Shown: one piece after another, positions 34,701 through 43,400 of the stretch
How positions within the stretch are numbered: position 1 is the first letter of the stretch
How the letters are laid out: each line of letters starts with the position of its first letter
NCBI GenBank assembly: GCA_965243095.1
Contig: OZ251530.1
Span: 3,844,001-3,908,000, forward strand
Direction of reading: 5' to 3'
Length of the DNA: 64,000 bases
DNA from: VXYL01 sp965243095
GTDB taxonomy: Bacteria > Pseudomonadota > Gammaproteobacteria > Pseudomonadales > Azotimanducaceae
Translations under genes and position numbers: made by a program
The notes under the pieces: generated by a model
What the model was told of the DNA's origin: nothing
What the model saw: the letters and a program-made list of their open reading frames with translations, nothing else
Database searches by the model: none

Positions 34701-36298
34701 GCGGCCACCTTCTTCTGCTTCAAGGCGCGGTCGTGCGCCCACTCGGAAAGGCGCTTGTCTCCGAGCAGGCGGGATGCTTTGCCGGCGAAGTCCACGCGGT
34801 TGCAGAAGGCGATGCAGGAGCGGATGTCCTCCATGTCATCCGTGCCGTACTGCATCGCTTGCGCCAGCGCGGCCACGCGGGTGTTCCGCGAGGTGTTGCC
34901 CACGTCGTCGTCGCGGTCGCGGACTTCGGGATCTCGCCTACCCCGCCCCATCGTATCCGCTTCGGTGGTGAGCCGTTCGGCGAGCACCACCACGCGGTAG
35001 TCGCACAGGCGCGGATTTTCCGCCTGCAAGGCCTCGCGGAAGCTCAGGCGGTGGAACATCGGCCCGTAGATCGACGTCTCGCTCATGTCCTTGATGGTGA
35101 CGTTCGAGCCGCTCTCGCGGGCCGACTTCACCATCTTGCTGATTTTCACGCTTGCGCGCTTGGCGTAGATGCGCGGGGTTGCCGTCTGGTAGAGGCGCTT
35201 GGCGGCTTGCAGCCGGTGGTGTACCACTTGGAACGGGCCGGGGTTGTCGCGGTCGTACTTGCCCGCGGTGCGGTGGGCTTCGTCCGCGACCACGAAGTCC
35301 ACCTCGGCAAGCGCGTGCTGCTCCTGCGCGGTGCAGACGCGGTGCAGCGATTGGTAGGTGGCGAAGATGGCCACCATGCCGTTCTTGACGCCGTTCAGAC
35401 TGCGGGACAGTTCTTTGACTTTCTCGGCGATGACCGCGGGATCGGTGGAAACCGGCGCTTCGATTTCCGAAACGAAGCCGGTGAAGCTGGATGTGGCGCC
35501 GCCGGCGCCTTCGTCCTCGTCCGAGCACACCACCATCGTGCGCATGGGGCGCTTGGCGTTTTGCAACCAGGCGCGGCGGGATTGGCCGGTGAGGGCGATG
35601 CTTGGCGTGGCGTAGATGACGATGCCGCCGGCCGGGGCGACCTTCTCGGCGACGCGCAGGGAAACCAGCGTTTTGCCGGTGCCGCAGGCCATCACCAGCT
35701 TGCCCCGGTGCTCGTTGCGGAAGCGGTGTACGCACGCGCGCCACGCGGCCTTTTGGTTGTCGTCGAGTTGCAGCGGCTTGGCGCGGCCCAGATCGGCGGT
35801 GGGCAAATCGCCCCACTCGGCTTGCGCGTTGATGAGGGCGCCGTTGGCATCGTGGGCGTGGGCGGTTACCGTGCTGCCCCAGCCGCCGGTCGTCACCACC
35901 CAATTGGCGGCCAGCTTGCTGTTGCCTTTGGTCTTGAGCCAGAACTGCTTGAGGTCGTCCAGCACGAGGGTTCGGTCCGGGTGCAGGCACTTGGCTTGGA
36001 TGGCGATCAGCCCGCCATCGTGCCGCTCGGCGAGGATGTCCACGCCGGTATCGGGCAGATCGGCCAGCGACTTTCGGAACGCCCGGCGTCGCAGCGCGGT
36101 TGGGCAATCCTGCCATCGCCAAGCGCGGGCGATCTCGGTGGAGGGAATCTGCGGAAGGGTTTCGACCAACCAGCGCTCGAACCGCTCGCCTTTGTTGGTG
36201 CCCTCGTGCAGCGCCAAGGCGAGGATGCGTTCGCGGAGCGTGTCGCCGGCGGCGAGGTGCGCTTCCAGACCAACGATGTCGTCTTGCGACTCGCTCAT
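31739..36298 (-). CDS. Single-chain type ISP-like restriction-modification-helicase enzyme
   Basis: 1519 residues carrying every activity of a translocating restriction enzyme. Mrr-like nuclease: Asp87 in GVDILAE and QAK at 101-103. SF2 helicase: Walker A MACGTGKTLV near 203-212, DEAH at 339-342, and a later VGRVMRRP arginine motif. A helical coupler follows. The gamma-type adenine methyltransferase has motif I MMDPACGSGTLLVAFA near 922 and NPPF near 1083. The C-terminal 350 residues are probably the target-recognition domain. Layout and size match LlaGI/LlaBIII-type enzymes, which methylate one strand and cut after head-on translocation. It is followed 9 bases later by the AAA-TOPRIM gene. 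Confidence 0.92.
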   Translation of the reverse strand: MSESQDDIVGLEAHLAAGDTLRERILALALHEGTNKGERFERWLVETLPQIPSTEIARAWRWQDCPTALRRRAFRKSLADLPDTGVDILAERHDGGLIAIQAKCLHPDRTLVLDDLKQFWLKTKGNSKLAANWVVTTGGWGSTVTAHAHDANGALINAQAEWGDLPTADLGRAKPLQLDDNQKAAWRACVHRFRNEHRGKLVMACGTGKTLVSLRVAEKVAPAGGIVIYATPSIALTGQSRRAWLQNAKRPMRTMVVCSDEDEGAGGATSSFTGFVSEIEAPVSTDPAVIAEKVKELSRSLNGVKNGMVAIFATYQSLHRVCTAQEQHALAEVDFVVADEAHRTAGKYDRDNPGPFQVVHHRLQAAKRLYQTATPRIYAKRASVKISKMVKSARESGSNVTIKDMSETSIYGPMFHRLSFREALQAENPRLCDYRVVVLAERLTTEADTMGRGRRDPEVRDRDDDVGNTSRNTRVAALAQAMQYGTDDMEDIRSCIAFCNRVDFAGKASRLLGDKRLSEWAHDRALKQKKVAAGTKPAVVNAGSLSARDNAKRRGDELQRLRDANGEKHVTTNVNVLSEGIDVPALDAICFLDERKSEVEIVQAVGRVMRRPANGHKKHGYIVVPVVMSPQVDLEESLSAGGGDWSVVGQVLRALKAHDDRIETNLTDILRVRGPLPPPKSKPGGETLDFWQKLANGDFDALAPVLAESGIIGDQRAQTANLIKAAVAAAAHALVAETGMGRALAPVVGVSDVKDDTELRACTQAALILMNACLVHERLVQTSSSIDLPNLDDLAGAGNVARKLAKAWRRILAHDYKPIFQPAVEVLETADMGQKRTPQGVKYALYGLVEHASEVAEKYAAAGMDHAGELFQAAMDNPQADGAYYTLTPGAMLLAELACDLYAPPDDPLWRKPSTWKKIAMMDPACGSGTLLVAFASAVRRRAAEQGAKQKQLEKIHRAFVEHGMIGLDINRRAVQIAAAQLAMGGLSADFRNMGLWTLPRGRRNGWSDQRNAAKVEDVMLGSLELLFDEHQAPASEFEKGMAESAQSNRYRHGRGVDSDGDALGKDPAMMQGLGKVAIALTNPPFSSLKNLAVDVELDARAALSRRMGDLRESVGGRWPQWKDAMSADSIRPPFSFILAERIHRERGVVGKIMPTTVCINSSPAGRAERRYLAAQFEIDSVVTLHDPKNFCWSVQGQQESLLLMRRAPQGKRSPFVRFVSLLAQPTSAEDAMRVYEGLRGGDLGDLGRVCEWPRERVEEGDWSPAVFYEPALADACHEIDQWPVVNSDCFARIGDLYQVNTTKQTVGQSKWTWCNESEAEVSVAKSASESGQQRVRGVVDGWAKRTPNYRTREKERKNLLRKAGRLLVANTQNASSGRLTAVAFRKPIVGYAWTPVQDVTAPDAQALAVWINSTVGRILLRKYASRSTHWPMYQPAAIKHLVVPDTASSRWQQMREPLLDAYRATKDMVVPQYRESNVEVRRVWDRAVARVAALSLRQVDRLRRLMDVEPFVSQIRSR

Positions 36299-36341
36299 CC
36301 GCGCATTATACCCTCTGCGAATCGGCGCGGATCAGCGTGGA

Positions 36342-36521
36342 CCGGCATTTTCCTACGCCTTCGTGCGCCTGGGCCTCCTGCAGTTTCAGCGATTTCGCAC
36401 ACGCGGCCGGGCGAATGTCTCTAACGCCGGCGCCGGCGGGGTGGCAGGATCTGTCCTTCACGCGAGGGATGCGCCCTCGCGGTCCACCCCGATGCTAGGG
36501 CATCCGTGGTACGGTTCGGCC
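36342..36521 (+). repeat. Structured leader repeat of Uma2 cassette, copy 2
   Basis: Nearly identical to the leaders at 24732-24912 and 37345-37524. Stem 1 GCGAGGG/CCCTCGC is at 36462-36468 with 36474-36480. Stem 2 is GATGC-TAGG-GCATC (36491-36504): the loop differs from the TTCG of the other copies but the stem is intact. It starts 44 bases upstream of the restriction-enzyme start codon, on the opposite strand. Confidence 0.68.
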
Positions 36522-37283
36522 ATGAGAGCGACGCTGCAATCCGAAATCAACGGCGACTGGGAACGCGCCCCGGCGCGGCCGCCCGTTGACGCCGACGACG
36601 GCTTGTACCGCTACGTGCCCGTGCCGCCGGTGGGCCGCGACGAGGACGGCTACCCCATCGAGGACGGCATGTCGCAGACCATCAACCATCAGGTGCAGAC
36701 CGCGCGCTGGCAAACCGTGCTGCAGTTGCGCTACCCGGCGGCAACGGTGGCCTCGGACCTGACGATGCCCTACAAGCGCGGCGACACAACCAAGGTGCTG
36801 GTGCCGGACCTGCTCGTGGCGCTGCGGGCGGAGCGGCGCAAGGACCGGCGCTCCTACCGGCTGTGGGAGAACCCGTTGCCGGACTTGGTGATGGAGATGT
36901 TGTCGAAGTCCAACTCCGATGCGGACGTTGGTTCGAAGTGGCGCACCTACGAGCACGTTGGCATACCCGAGTACTTCCTGTTCGACCCGGAGGGTTTCGA
37001 GCTGTCCACCCCTCTGGCCGGCTACCGGCTGCGCGGCGGGCGCTATCGGCCGGTTCGCGCCAACACCGCGGGCCGGCTGCCGAGCCGCGTGCTGGGCCTC
37101 GAATTGCACGTCCAAGGCGACGAGCTGCGCTTCCGCGACCCGGAGACGGGCGTGGACCTCAGGACCCACGACGAGGACAAGGCCAGAGGGGATGAGCAGG
37201 AGGCTAGGGCCGACGCGGCCGAGCACGAGGTGGCGCGCCTCAAGCAGCTCCTTGTTGACAAGGGCGGGGAAGGGGCAACCTAG
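36522..37283 (+). CDS. Uma2-family protein, cassette copy 2 (short tail)
   Basis: 253 residues. The first ~225 residues are almost identical to cassette copies 1 and 3, including LVPDLLVAL, DLVMEMLSKSNSDADVGSK and PEYFLFDPEGFEL. The coiled-coil tail is the shortest of the three (EARADAAEHEVARLKQLLVDKGG), as if repeat units had been lost. ATG 36522 follows the repeated leader without a Shine-Dalgarno sequence. It is divergent from the ISP restriction gene and tandem with copy 3. The molecular role is unknown; a PD-(D/E)XK fold is inferred from family. Confidence 0.8.
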   Translation: MRATLQSEINGDWERAPARPPVDADDGLYRYVPVPPVGRDEDGYPIEDGMSQTINHQVQTARWQTVLQLRYPAATVASDLTMPYKRGDTTKVLVPDLLVALRAERRKDRRSYRLWENPLPDLVMEMLSKSNSDADVGSKWRTYEHVGIPEYFLFDPEGFELSTPLAGYRLRGGRYRPVRANTAGRLPSRVLGLELHVQGDELRFRDPETGVDLRTHDEDKARGDEQEARADAAEHEVARLKQLLVDKGGEGAT

Positions 37284-37344
37284 GCCCGCATTACGCCAGT
37301 CATCGGTGCGGAACGCCACCTAAGTGGCGTGAGTCGGCGCGGAT

Positions 37345-37524
37345 CGGCATTTTCCTACGCCTTTGTGCGCCCCCGCCTCGCGCAATTTCAGCGATTTCGC
37401 ACACGCGGCCGGGCGAATGTCTCTAACGCCGGCGCCTGCGAGAGTGGCAAGATCGTCCCTTCAAGCGAGGGGTGCGCCCTCGCGGTCCACCCCGATGCTT
37501 CGGCATCCGTGGTACGGTTCGGGC
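37345..37524 (+). repeat. Structured leader repeat of Uma2 cassette, copy 3
   Basis: Third copy of the ~180-base leader. Stem 1 is at 37465-37471 with 37477-37483, its loop changed from ATGCG to GTGCG. Stem 2 GATGC-TTCG-GCATC is at 37494-37507. The bases just before it (TCGGCGCGGATC) are also shared with copy 2, so the duplicated unit extends slightly upstream there. Confidence 0.68.
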
Positions 37525-38391
37525 ATGAGAGCGACGCTGCAATCCGAAATCAACGGCGACTGGGAACGCGCCCCGGCGCGGCCGCCCGTTGACGCCGACG
37601 ACGGCTTCTACCGCTACGTGCCCGTGCCGCCGGTGGGCCGCGACGAGGACGGCTACCCCATCGAGGACGGCATGTCGCAGACCATCAACCATCAGGTGCA
37701 GACCGCGCGCTGGCAAACCGTGCTGCAGTTGCGCTACCCGGCGGCAACGGTGGCCTCGGACCTGACGATGCCCTACAAGCGCGGCGACACAACCAAGGTG
37801 CTGGTGCCGGACCTGCTCGTGGCGCTGCGGGCGGAGCGGCGCAAGGATCGGCGCTCGTACCGGCTGTGGGAGAACCCGTTGCCGGACTTGGTGATGGAGA
37901 TGCTGTCGAAGTCCAACTCCGATGCGGACGTTGGATCGAAGTGGCGCACCTACGAGCACGTTGGCATACCCGAGTACTTCCTGTTCGACCCGGAGGGTTT
38001 CGAGCTGTCCACGCCTCTGGCCGGCTACCGGCTGTGCGGCGGGCGCTATCGGCCGGTTCGCGCCAACACCGCGGGCCGGCTGCCGAGCCGCGTGCTGGGC
38101 CTCGAGTTGCACGTCCAAGGCGACGAGCTGCGCTTCCGCGACCCGGAGACGGGCGTGGACCTCAGGACCCACGACGAGGACAAGGCCAGAGGGGATGAGC
38201 AGGAGGCTAGGGCGGACGTCGAGAAGGCGAGAGCGGACGAGGCCGAAGGAGGGCGGGCGGCGGCCGAAGAAGGGCGAGCCGCCGAGAAACGCAGGGCGGA
38301 CGAGGAGAAGGCCAGGGCCGATGCCGCCGAGCGCGAGTTGGTGCGCCTGAAGGCCCTCGTTTTTGACAAGGGCGGCGAACAGGCAGGCTAG
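37525..38391 (+). CDS. Uma2-family protein, cassette copy 3 (long coiled-coil tail)
   Basis: 288 residues. The core is nearly identical to copies 1 and 2. The tail is the longest, with several KARADEAE/EEGRAAEKRRADE-type units before LVRLKALVFDKGGEQ. The C-terminal DKGGE signature is shared with copy 2 but not with copy 1. It is placed in direct tandem with copy 2, so this pair arose by local duplication including the leader. The product is probably cytoplasmic, as no signal or membrane segment is visible. The activity is unknown. Confidence 0.8.
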   Translation: MRATLQSEINGDWERAPARPPVDADDGFYRYVPVPPVGRDEDGYPIEDGMSQTINHQVQTARWQTVLQLRYPAATVASDLTMPYKRGDTTKVLVPDLLVALRAERRKDRRSYRLWENPLPDLVMEMLSKSNSDADVGSKWRTYEHVGIPEYFLFDPEGFELSTPLAGYRLCGGRYRPVRANTAGRLPSRVLGLELHVQGDELRFRDPETGVDLRTHDEDKARGDEQEARADVEKARADEAEGGRAAAEEGRAAEKRRADEEKARADAAERELVRLKALVFDKGGEQAG

Positions 38392-38538
38392 GCCGGCGAG
38401 ACATTCCTTTCACGCGAAGGATGATGCCCCCTCAGGAAGCGGCTTGGGCTTCCAACGCCGCCCCAAGGGGTGGCTGGCACCCCACCAACTTAGTACGCCA
38501 CCAACTTAGCCAAGCTCACCCGAACCGCCTCGAGCGGT

Positions 38539-39675
38539 TCATCCCAACGCGCCTAGCTGTTCGCTCATGTAGCTGTGAAACGACGGGATGCCGAACCCCA
38601 CCATGCCTTTCGGCAGCCGCGCCAGAACGCCGTGCGCTATCGCGTCGCCGACCACTTGCTCGCCGTCGAAATCGGAGTCCGCAAAGGCGGCTATGGCGGC
38701 GCGTTCCCGCATGGCGCTTGCGCCTTGGTCGTTCAGCGCGGCGACAATGGGAAAGATGGCGTCGTAGGGGGTGCGCGTTGCCATGCTGTTGAGCCGATCG
38801 TCGTAGTAGCGGTTGCGCACTGCATCGCCTTTCGTCAGCGCCTCCGCCAACGCCGCCTCCGCGTCCAAGCGCCCACGCTGCTGGATGACTTCCACCGCCG
38901 CGTTCAAGTAGGCGTGGATGTGCTGGGGGAATCCAAAGGAAGCCTTGGAGAGCGCCGCAATACACGCTTCGCCCACCGCGGCGTCGACGTCGCATCCCGC
39001 CGCGCGCAAGTTGCCGCGGATGGCGTCCACGGTTTCCTTATGCGAGAGACAGCCCAATGCGATGGGGTTGCTGATGCGAGAGATGCCGAGATTGCTCAGC
39101 ACCTGCCCGGTGTGCTGCAGGCCGATGCCGAGGAGCAGGATCGGGCAACCGTGTTCGCCGAGGTGGAGCGTGTTCAGGCTGTCCATGGCCTTGGGCCTAG
39201 CGTTTTGCAGCTCGTCCACCACTAGAACAAGGGCGTCGATGCCCGTCCACATGCCCGCGGCTCTCGATTCCGCAAGCAGGTGGAGCAGGCTCTCCGGGGC
39301 ATGTTTGACGCCCACAAGGCCGCCGCCATTCGCGATTCTTGTGTCGCGGCCGATGATGTCACCACCGGCGTTTGTCTTTCCCAACGCCGCGGCAATAGTG
39401 AGAAACAAATCCACATGCCCCTCCAGCATGTCGAAGGACACCTTGCCGTGCTTGACGTTGCCGCGATCCCCCAAGCGCTTGATGAACTGCCGCCCCAGTT
39501 CGCTCTTGCCCGCGCCGGGCATGCCGGTGATGAGCGCGATGCCGGCCGGCGTGCTGCCCACTTCCACCACGCGGTCCAGCTTGCCGCCAAGATCCTTGAG
39601 CTCCGCTTGCCGGCCGGCGAAGTACGGCAGCGAGTCGCGGTCGCCGGGAAGCGATTGAACTTTGGTCGCGGTCAC
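38539..39675 (-). CDS. AAA/STAND-like ATPase
   Basis: 378 residues from GTG 39675. The region opens with YFAGRQAELKDLGGKLD, the STAND/Orc1-type entry. Walker A is ITGMPGAGKSELGRQ near residue 48 and Walker B is LVLVVDELQNARP near 140. The C-terminal half is helical, without a recognisable effector. Such proteins can be regulators or transposition/defence ATPases; nothing here decides. The open frame continues upstream to 39864, but that part runs through a dispersed palindromic repeat and is not believed. No clear ribosome site supports the start. The gene is convergent with cassette copy 3. Confidence 0.75.
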   Translation of the reverse strand: MTATKVQSLPGDRDSLPYFAGRQAELKDLGGKLDRVVEVGSTPAGIALITGMPGAGKSELGRQFIKRLGDRGNVKHGKVSFDMLEGHVDLFLTIAAALGKTNAGGDIIGRDTRIANGGGLVGVKHAPESLLHLLAESRAAGMWTGIDALVLVVDELQNARPKAMDSLNTLHLGEHGCPILLLGIGLQHTGQVLSNLGISRISNPIALGCLSHKETVDAIRGNLRAAGCDVDAAVGEACIAALSKASFGFPQHIHAYLNAAVEVIQQRGRLDAEAALAEALTKGDAVRNRYYDDRLNSMATRTPYDAIFPIVAALNDQGASAMRERAAIAAFADSDFDGEQVVGDAIAHGVLARLPKGMVGFGIPSFHSYMSEQLGALG

Positions 39676-39725
39676 GATGGCGCCCGCAGGATGCGATGGG
39701 GCGATGCTAACACCGCCTGCAAAGC

Positions 39726-39766
39726 AAGCCTCTTGCGCTTCTGCGGGCGAGACGCCCGCGCTCCCA
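39726..39766 (-). repeat. Dispersed palindromic repeat, copy 1
   Basis: Minus-strand copy of an element built on the perfect hairpin GCGGGCG-TCT-CGCCCGC (39743-39759), preceded by GGGAGC and followed by a variable second small stem. Copies in plus orientation are at 45066-45106 and 48119-48165. It lies in the divergent gap between the ATPase and the large secreted protein. Confidence 0.7.
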
Positions 39767-39873
39767 GGAACGCTGCCGCACCAGCCGTTGCACATCGGCG
39801 CGGCATCGCCTACATTCTGTTGCCACTGCGACGCGCGTTGGGGCGCGTCCGTAGGCGAAGCCAAGGGGGTGTC

Positions 39874-40440
39874 GTGACAGGTGCGCCCACAGCGGCGTCC
39901 GCAACACGCGGCGGCAAGATAGGACGACGGGCCAGCGCTGACGGCCGTGCGTGGCGTTGTGCGCGGTGTTTCGTCGTCGCCATCGGCGGTGCGCTAGCGG
40001 CAAGCGGCTTCGCGCAGGAGAACCACTTCATCGGGTTGTTCCCGGCCTACGGTGGCGCGGACGAGGATTATGTGCGCGAAGGGTTCGTGCGCGTGATCAA
40101 CCGCGGCGGCGACGATGGCGTGGTGAGCATCGAAGGGGTTGACGACGCCGGGCAGCGCGCCGGGCCGGTGACATTGCGGCTGGACGCCGGGCGAACCGTT
40201 CACTTCAACTCCAAGGACTTCGAGCAGGGCAACGCGAACAAGGGCTTGTCCGAGGGGGTTGGACCTCCCTCGCAAGGGGATTGGCGGTTGACGCTTACGT
40301 CCACGTGGACATTGAAGCGTTGCCGTATCTCCGCACCATCGAAGACGGTTTCCTCACGAGCATGCGCGACCTCGCGCCGGTGGCGGAGGGCAACCACCGG
40401 GTGGTTGTCTTCAACCCGGCGAGGAACGAAAACCAAGTGA
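39874..40440 (+). pseudogene. N-terminal part of large secreted protein, separated by a frameshift
   Basis: GTG 39874, with AAGGGGG upstream, opens a frame encoding a basic N-terminus, a hydrophobic signal peptide (FVVAIGGALAASGFAQ) and the start of the first ~230-residue module (HFIGLFPAYGGADEDYV to GDWRLTLTS). About 40300-40310 the homology to the second module passes into the frame of the 40281-45062 reading frame; this frame runs on meaninglessly to 40440. A missing single base explains it. Without correction the downstream protein has no signal peptide and no start codon. Confidence 0.72.
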
Positions 40441-43400
40441 GCCAACTGCGGTTGATCAATCCGGATGCACAAGCCGCGGATGTGGTCATTCGCGGCGTTG
40501 ACGACAACGGGGAAGCCGGCGCCAGCGAGGTGCGGCTGTCGCTTCCGGGCCACGCCGCGCGCACTTACTCGGCGAAGCACTTGGAGGAAGGCCATGAGGA
40601 TCTGCAAGGCGCGTTGGGCGCCGGCGCCGGCAAATGGCGCTTGACGGTGGAGTCCGAGGCTTCCATCCACGTCATGAGCCTGCTGCTTTCGCGGAATACC
40701 GGCCGGCTGGCGAATCTCTCCAGCGTGCCGGGCGAAGCGGACGTTTCCGGGGAAACCAAGACGCATCATGTGCCGCTGTTTCCTGCCAAGGACGACCCGG
40801 GTGGCAGGCAAGGTTTCCTGCGCGTGGTGAATCGCGCCGAGCAGGAAGTGGCCGTGCGCATCACCGCGTTCGACGATGCCGGCAACGAGCGGCCGGAAAT
40901 CACTCTCCAGCTAGACGACGGCCGCACCGTCCACTTCAACTCCATCCACTTGGAAGACGGCAACGCCGCCAAGGGCCTTTCGGCCGGCGTTGGCGACGGC
41001 GAGGGCGACTGGCGTTTGCAACTCGCCACGGAGCAGGACATCGCCGTGTACGTGTACATCCGCACGGAAGACGGCTTCCTCACCAGCATGCACGACGTGG
41101 TTCCGGTCACCGAGCGGCGGCAACGGGTTGCGTTCTTCAACCCGGCAAGGAACGCGAACCAAAGGAGCAAGCTGCGCGTGGTGAACACCGGCGAGACGGA
41201 GGAAACCGTGACGGTGCGCGGCACCGACGACGCCGGCCAGGCAACCGATGATGTGTCTTTCACCCTTCCGGCGCGGGGCGCGCGCACGTTCTTTGCCACG
41301 GCGCTGGAGGAAGGCCATGCCGATCTCGCCGGCGCACTAGGCGTGGGAGCCGGCAAATGGCGGCTGGAGGTGGAAGCCAGCCCTGCGGTCCGCACGATGA
41401 GTCTGCTGCTAAGCCCCTCCGGCCACCTGACGAACCTCTCCACAGCCTTGCCGTTCCCACCGCCGCCACCTCCGCCTCCCACCGAGACATCCGCCGACGT
41501 GTTCGAGGAAAGCATCTCCGAACCCATCGTGCAGGGCCGCTGCGTGAACTGCCATGTGATCGACGGCCTCTCCGGCGGTACGCGCTTGGTGTTCGTGGGG
41601 GCGAGCGATGCGGATCACTTGGAGACGAACCGTCAAGCCTTCATCAACCTGCTCAGCCGCACCAACAGCGGCAAGGAACTCGTGCTGGACAAGGTGCGCG
41701 GCTTGCGCGGGCATGGGGGCGGGCTACAGATCGCCGAGGATTCCGAGGACTACGCGAATCTGGAGCGCTTCCTCACGCTGCTCGAGGCCGAGATGAACGC
41801 CGGCGGATCCAGGCAACCGCCAGCCCTCGCGACCACCGGCGTCGGCCGTCCGATGCTGGTGAGCCCACATTCCAAACCCATCGCCGCGAACGGCGGCTAC
41901 GTCTATGTGGCGAACACCCCGGCGGACACCGTGGACGTTATCGACGCACACACGCGCCGGGTGGTGAAGCGCATCGACGTGGGCGTTGATCCGGTGAGCG
42001 TGGCGGTGCGGCCGGACGGCCGCGAGGTATGGGTGGCCAATCACGTTTCGGACACGGTGAGCGTGATCGACGCGGACGCCGCCAGCCGCTCCTTCCACGA
42101 AGTGATCGCCACCATCCAGGACATCGACGCGCAAACGCTCTCCACCCGCTTCGACGAACCCGTGGGCATCGCCTTCGCCAGCGCCAGCAAGGCGTATGTG
42201 GCGCTTTCCACGGCGAATGAGGTCGCCATCGTGGACGCGCGGGAACACGCCGTTACCGGCCGCCTGCCCATTCGCGCCCAAGACCCCCGGGCGCTGGTGG
42301 CGCGGGGCGACCGCCTCTACGTGATTCCGTTCGAGTCCAACAACCAAAGCCAGCTTTCGGGCTGCCGCGCCGAGGACATCGACGGCGACGTTTGCACCTT
42401 CGACGCGGTGCAGCACGTGTTCACCACCAACAACGTGCTGTCGCTCGGCTACGACGCGGACATCGTGAAGAATCCGCGCATTCCGGACCGCGACATCTTC
42501 GTTTTCGACACCCGCACCGATGAGCAAATCGACGTGGTGCACACCGCCGGCACCCTGCTCTACGGCATCGCCGTGGACGGCAACGGGCGCGTCTTCGTGG
42601 CGCAGACGGACGCCCGCAACGTGGAGAACGGCCGCGCCGGCACGCGCAAGCACGGCCTGGCGGAGATGGAGAACCGGGCGTTCCTCAACCAGATCACCCG
42701 GGTGAATTGCCGCGGCAGTTGCGGCCAACCGACGTTCTTCGACTTGGAGCCCCTGCCGCCGGAACATCCCGCGGCGGGCATGGCGCTGGCGACGCCGTTC
42801 GGCATTCAAGTGACCGAGGACGACGCCGCGCTGGTGGTCACCGCCGCTGGATCCGACAAGGTTTTTACCGTCGATGCGGATTCCGGCGAAGTGCTGGGCC
42901 GGGTGGCGGTGGAAGCGGCGCCGCGCGGCATCGCGCTGGTCTCGGACGCCGACGGCGCGGCGCGGCAGGCGTGGGTGCTGAACGCGGTGGCCAACAGCGT
43001 TTCCCTAGTGGATCTCTCCTCGCTCGCGAACCCCGCCGTGGTGGACACCATCGCGCTGGTCGATCCCACGGATCCAGTGGTGAAACAGGGGCGCATCGCC
43101 TTCAACGACGCCGATGCCTCCTCCACCGGTACGTTCTCATGCGAAAGCTGCCACCCGGACGGCCACACCGACCAGCTAATCTGGGTGCTGCAAACGCCGG
43201 TGTGCGATTCCGGCGATTACACCGACGCCAGGCTGCGGGAATCCGCCGAGCAGCTTGACGCCGGATGCACCCAAGTGCCGCCCCGCCTCACCATGCCGGT
43301 GCGCGGCCTGCGCGACACCCAGCCTTACCACTGGGACGGCATTCCCGGTGACCCGTACGGCGGCACCAACACCGCGTCCGTGTTCGCACCGGTCGAACCC

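Noticed and set aside
33662..36424. 920-residue plus-strand open frame
   Set aside because: Antisense to the restriction enzyme gene, whose motifs are all in place; the composition is His/Gly/Arg-rich and shows no domain.
38460..38505. GGGGTG/CACCCC hairpin and duplicated CCACCAACTTAG as a terminator or attachment site
   Set aside because: There is no T-run and no integrase; the duplication is short and could be chance.
39676..39864. Longer N-terminus for the STAND/AAA ATPase
   Set aside because: The extra 63 residues read through a dispersed palindromic repeat and the divergent promoter region.
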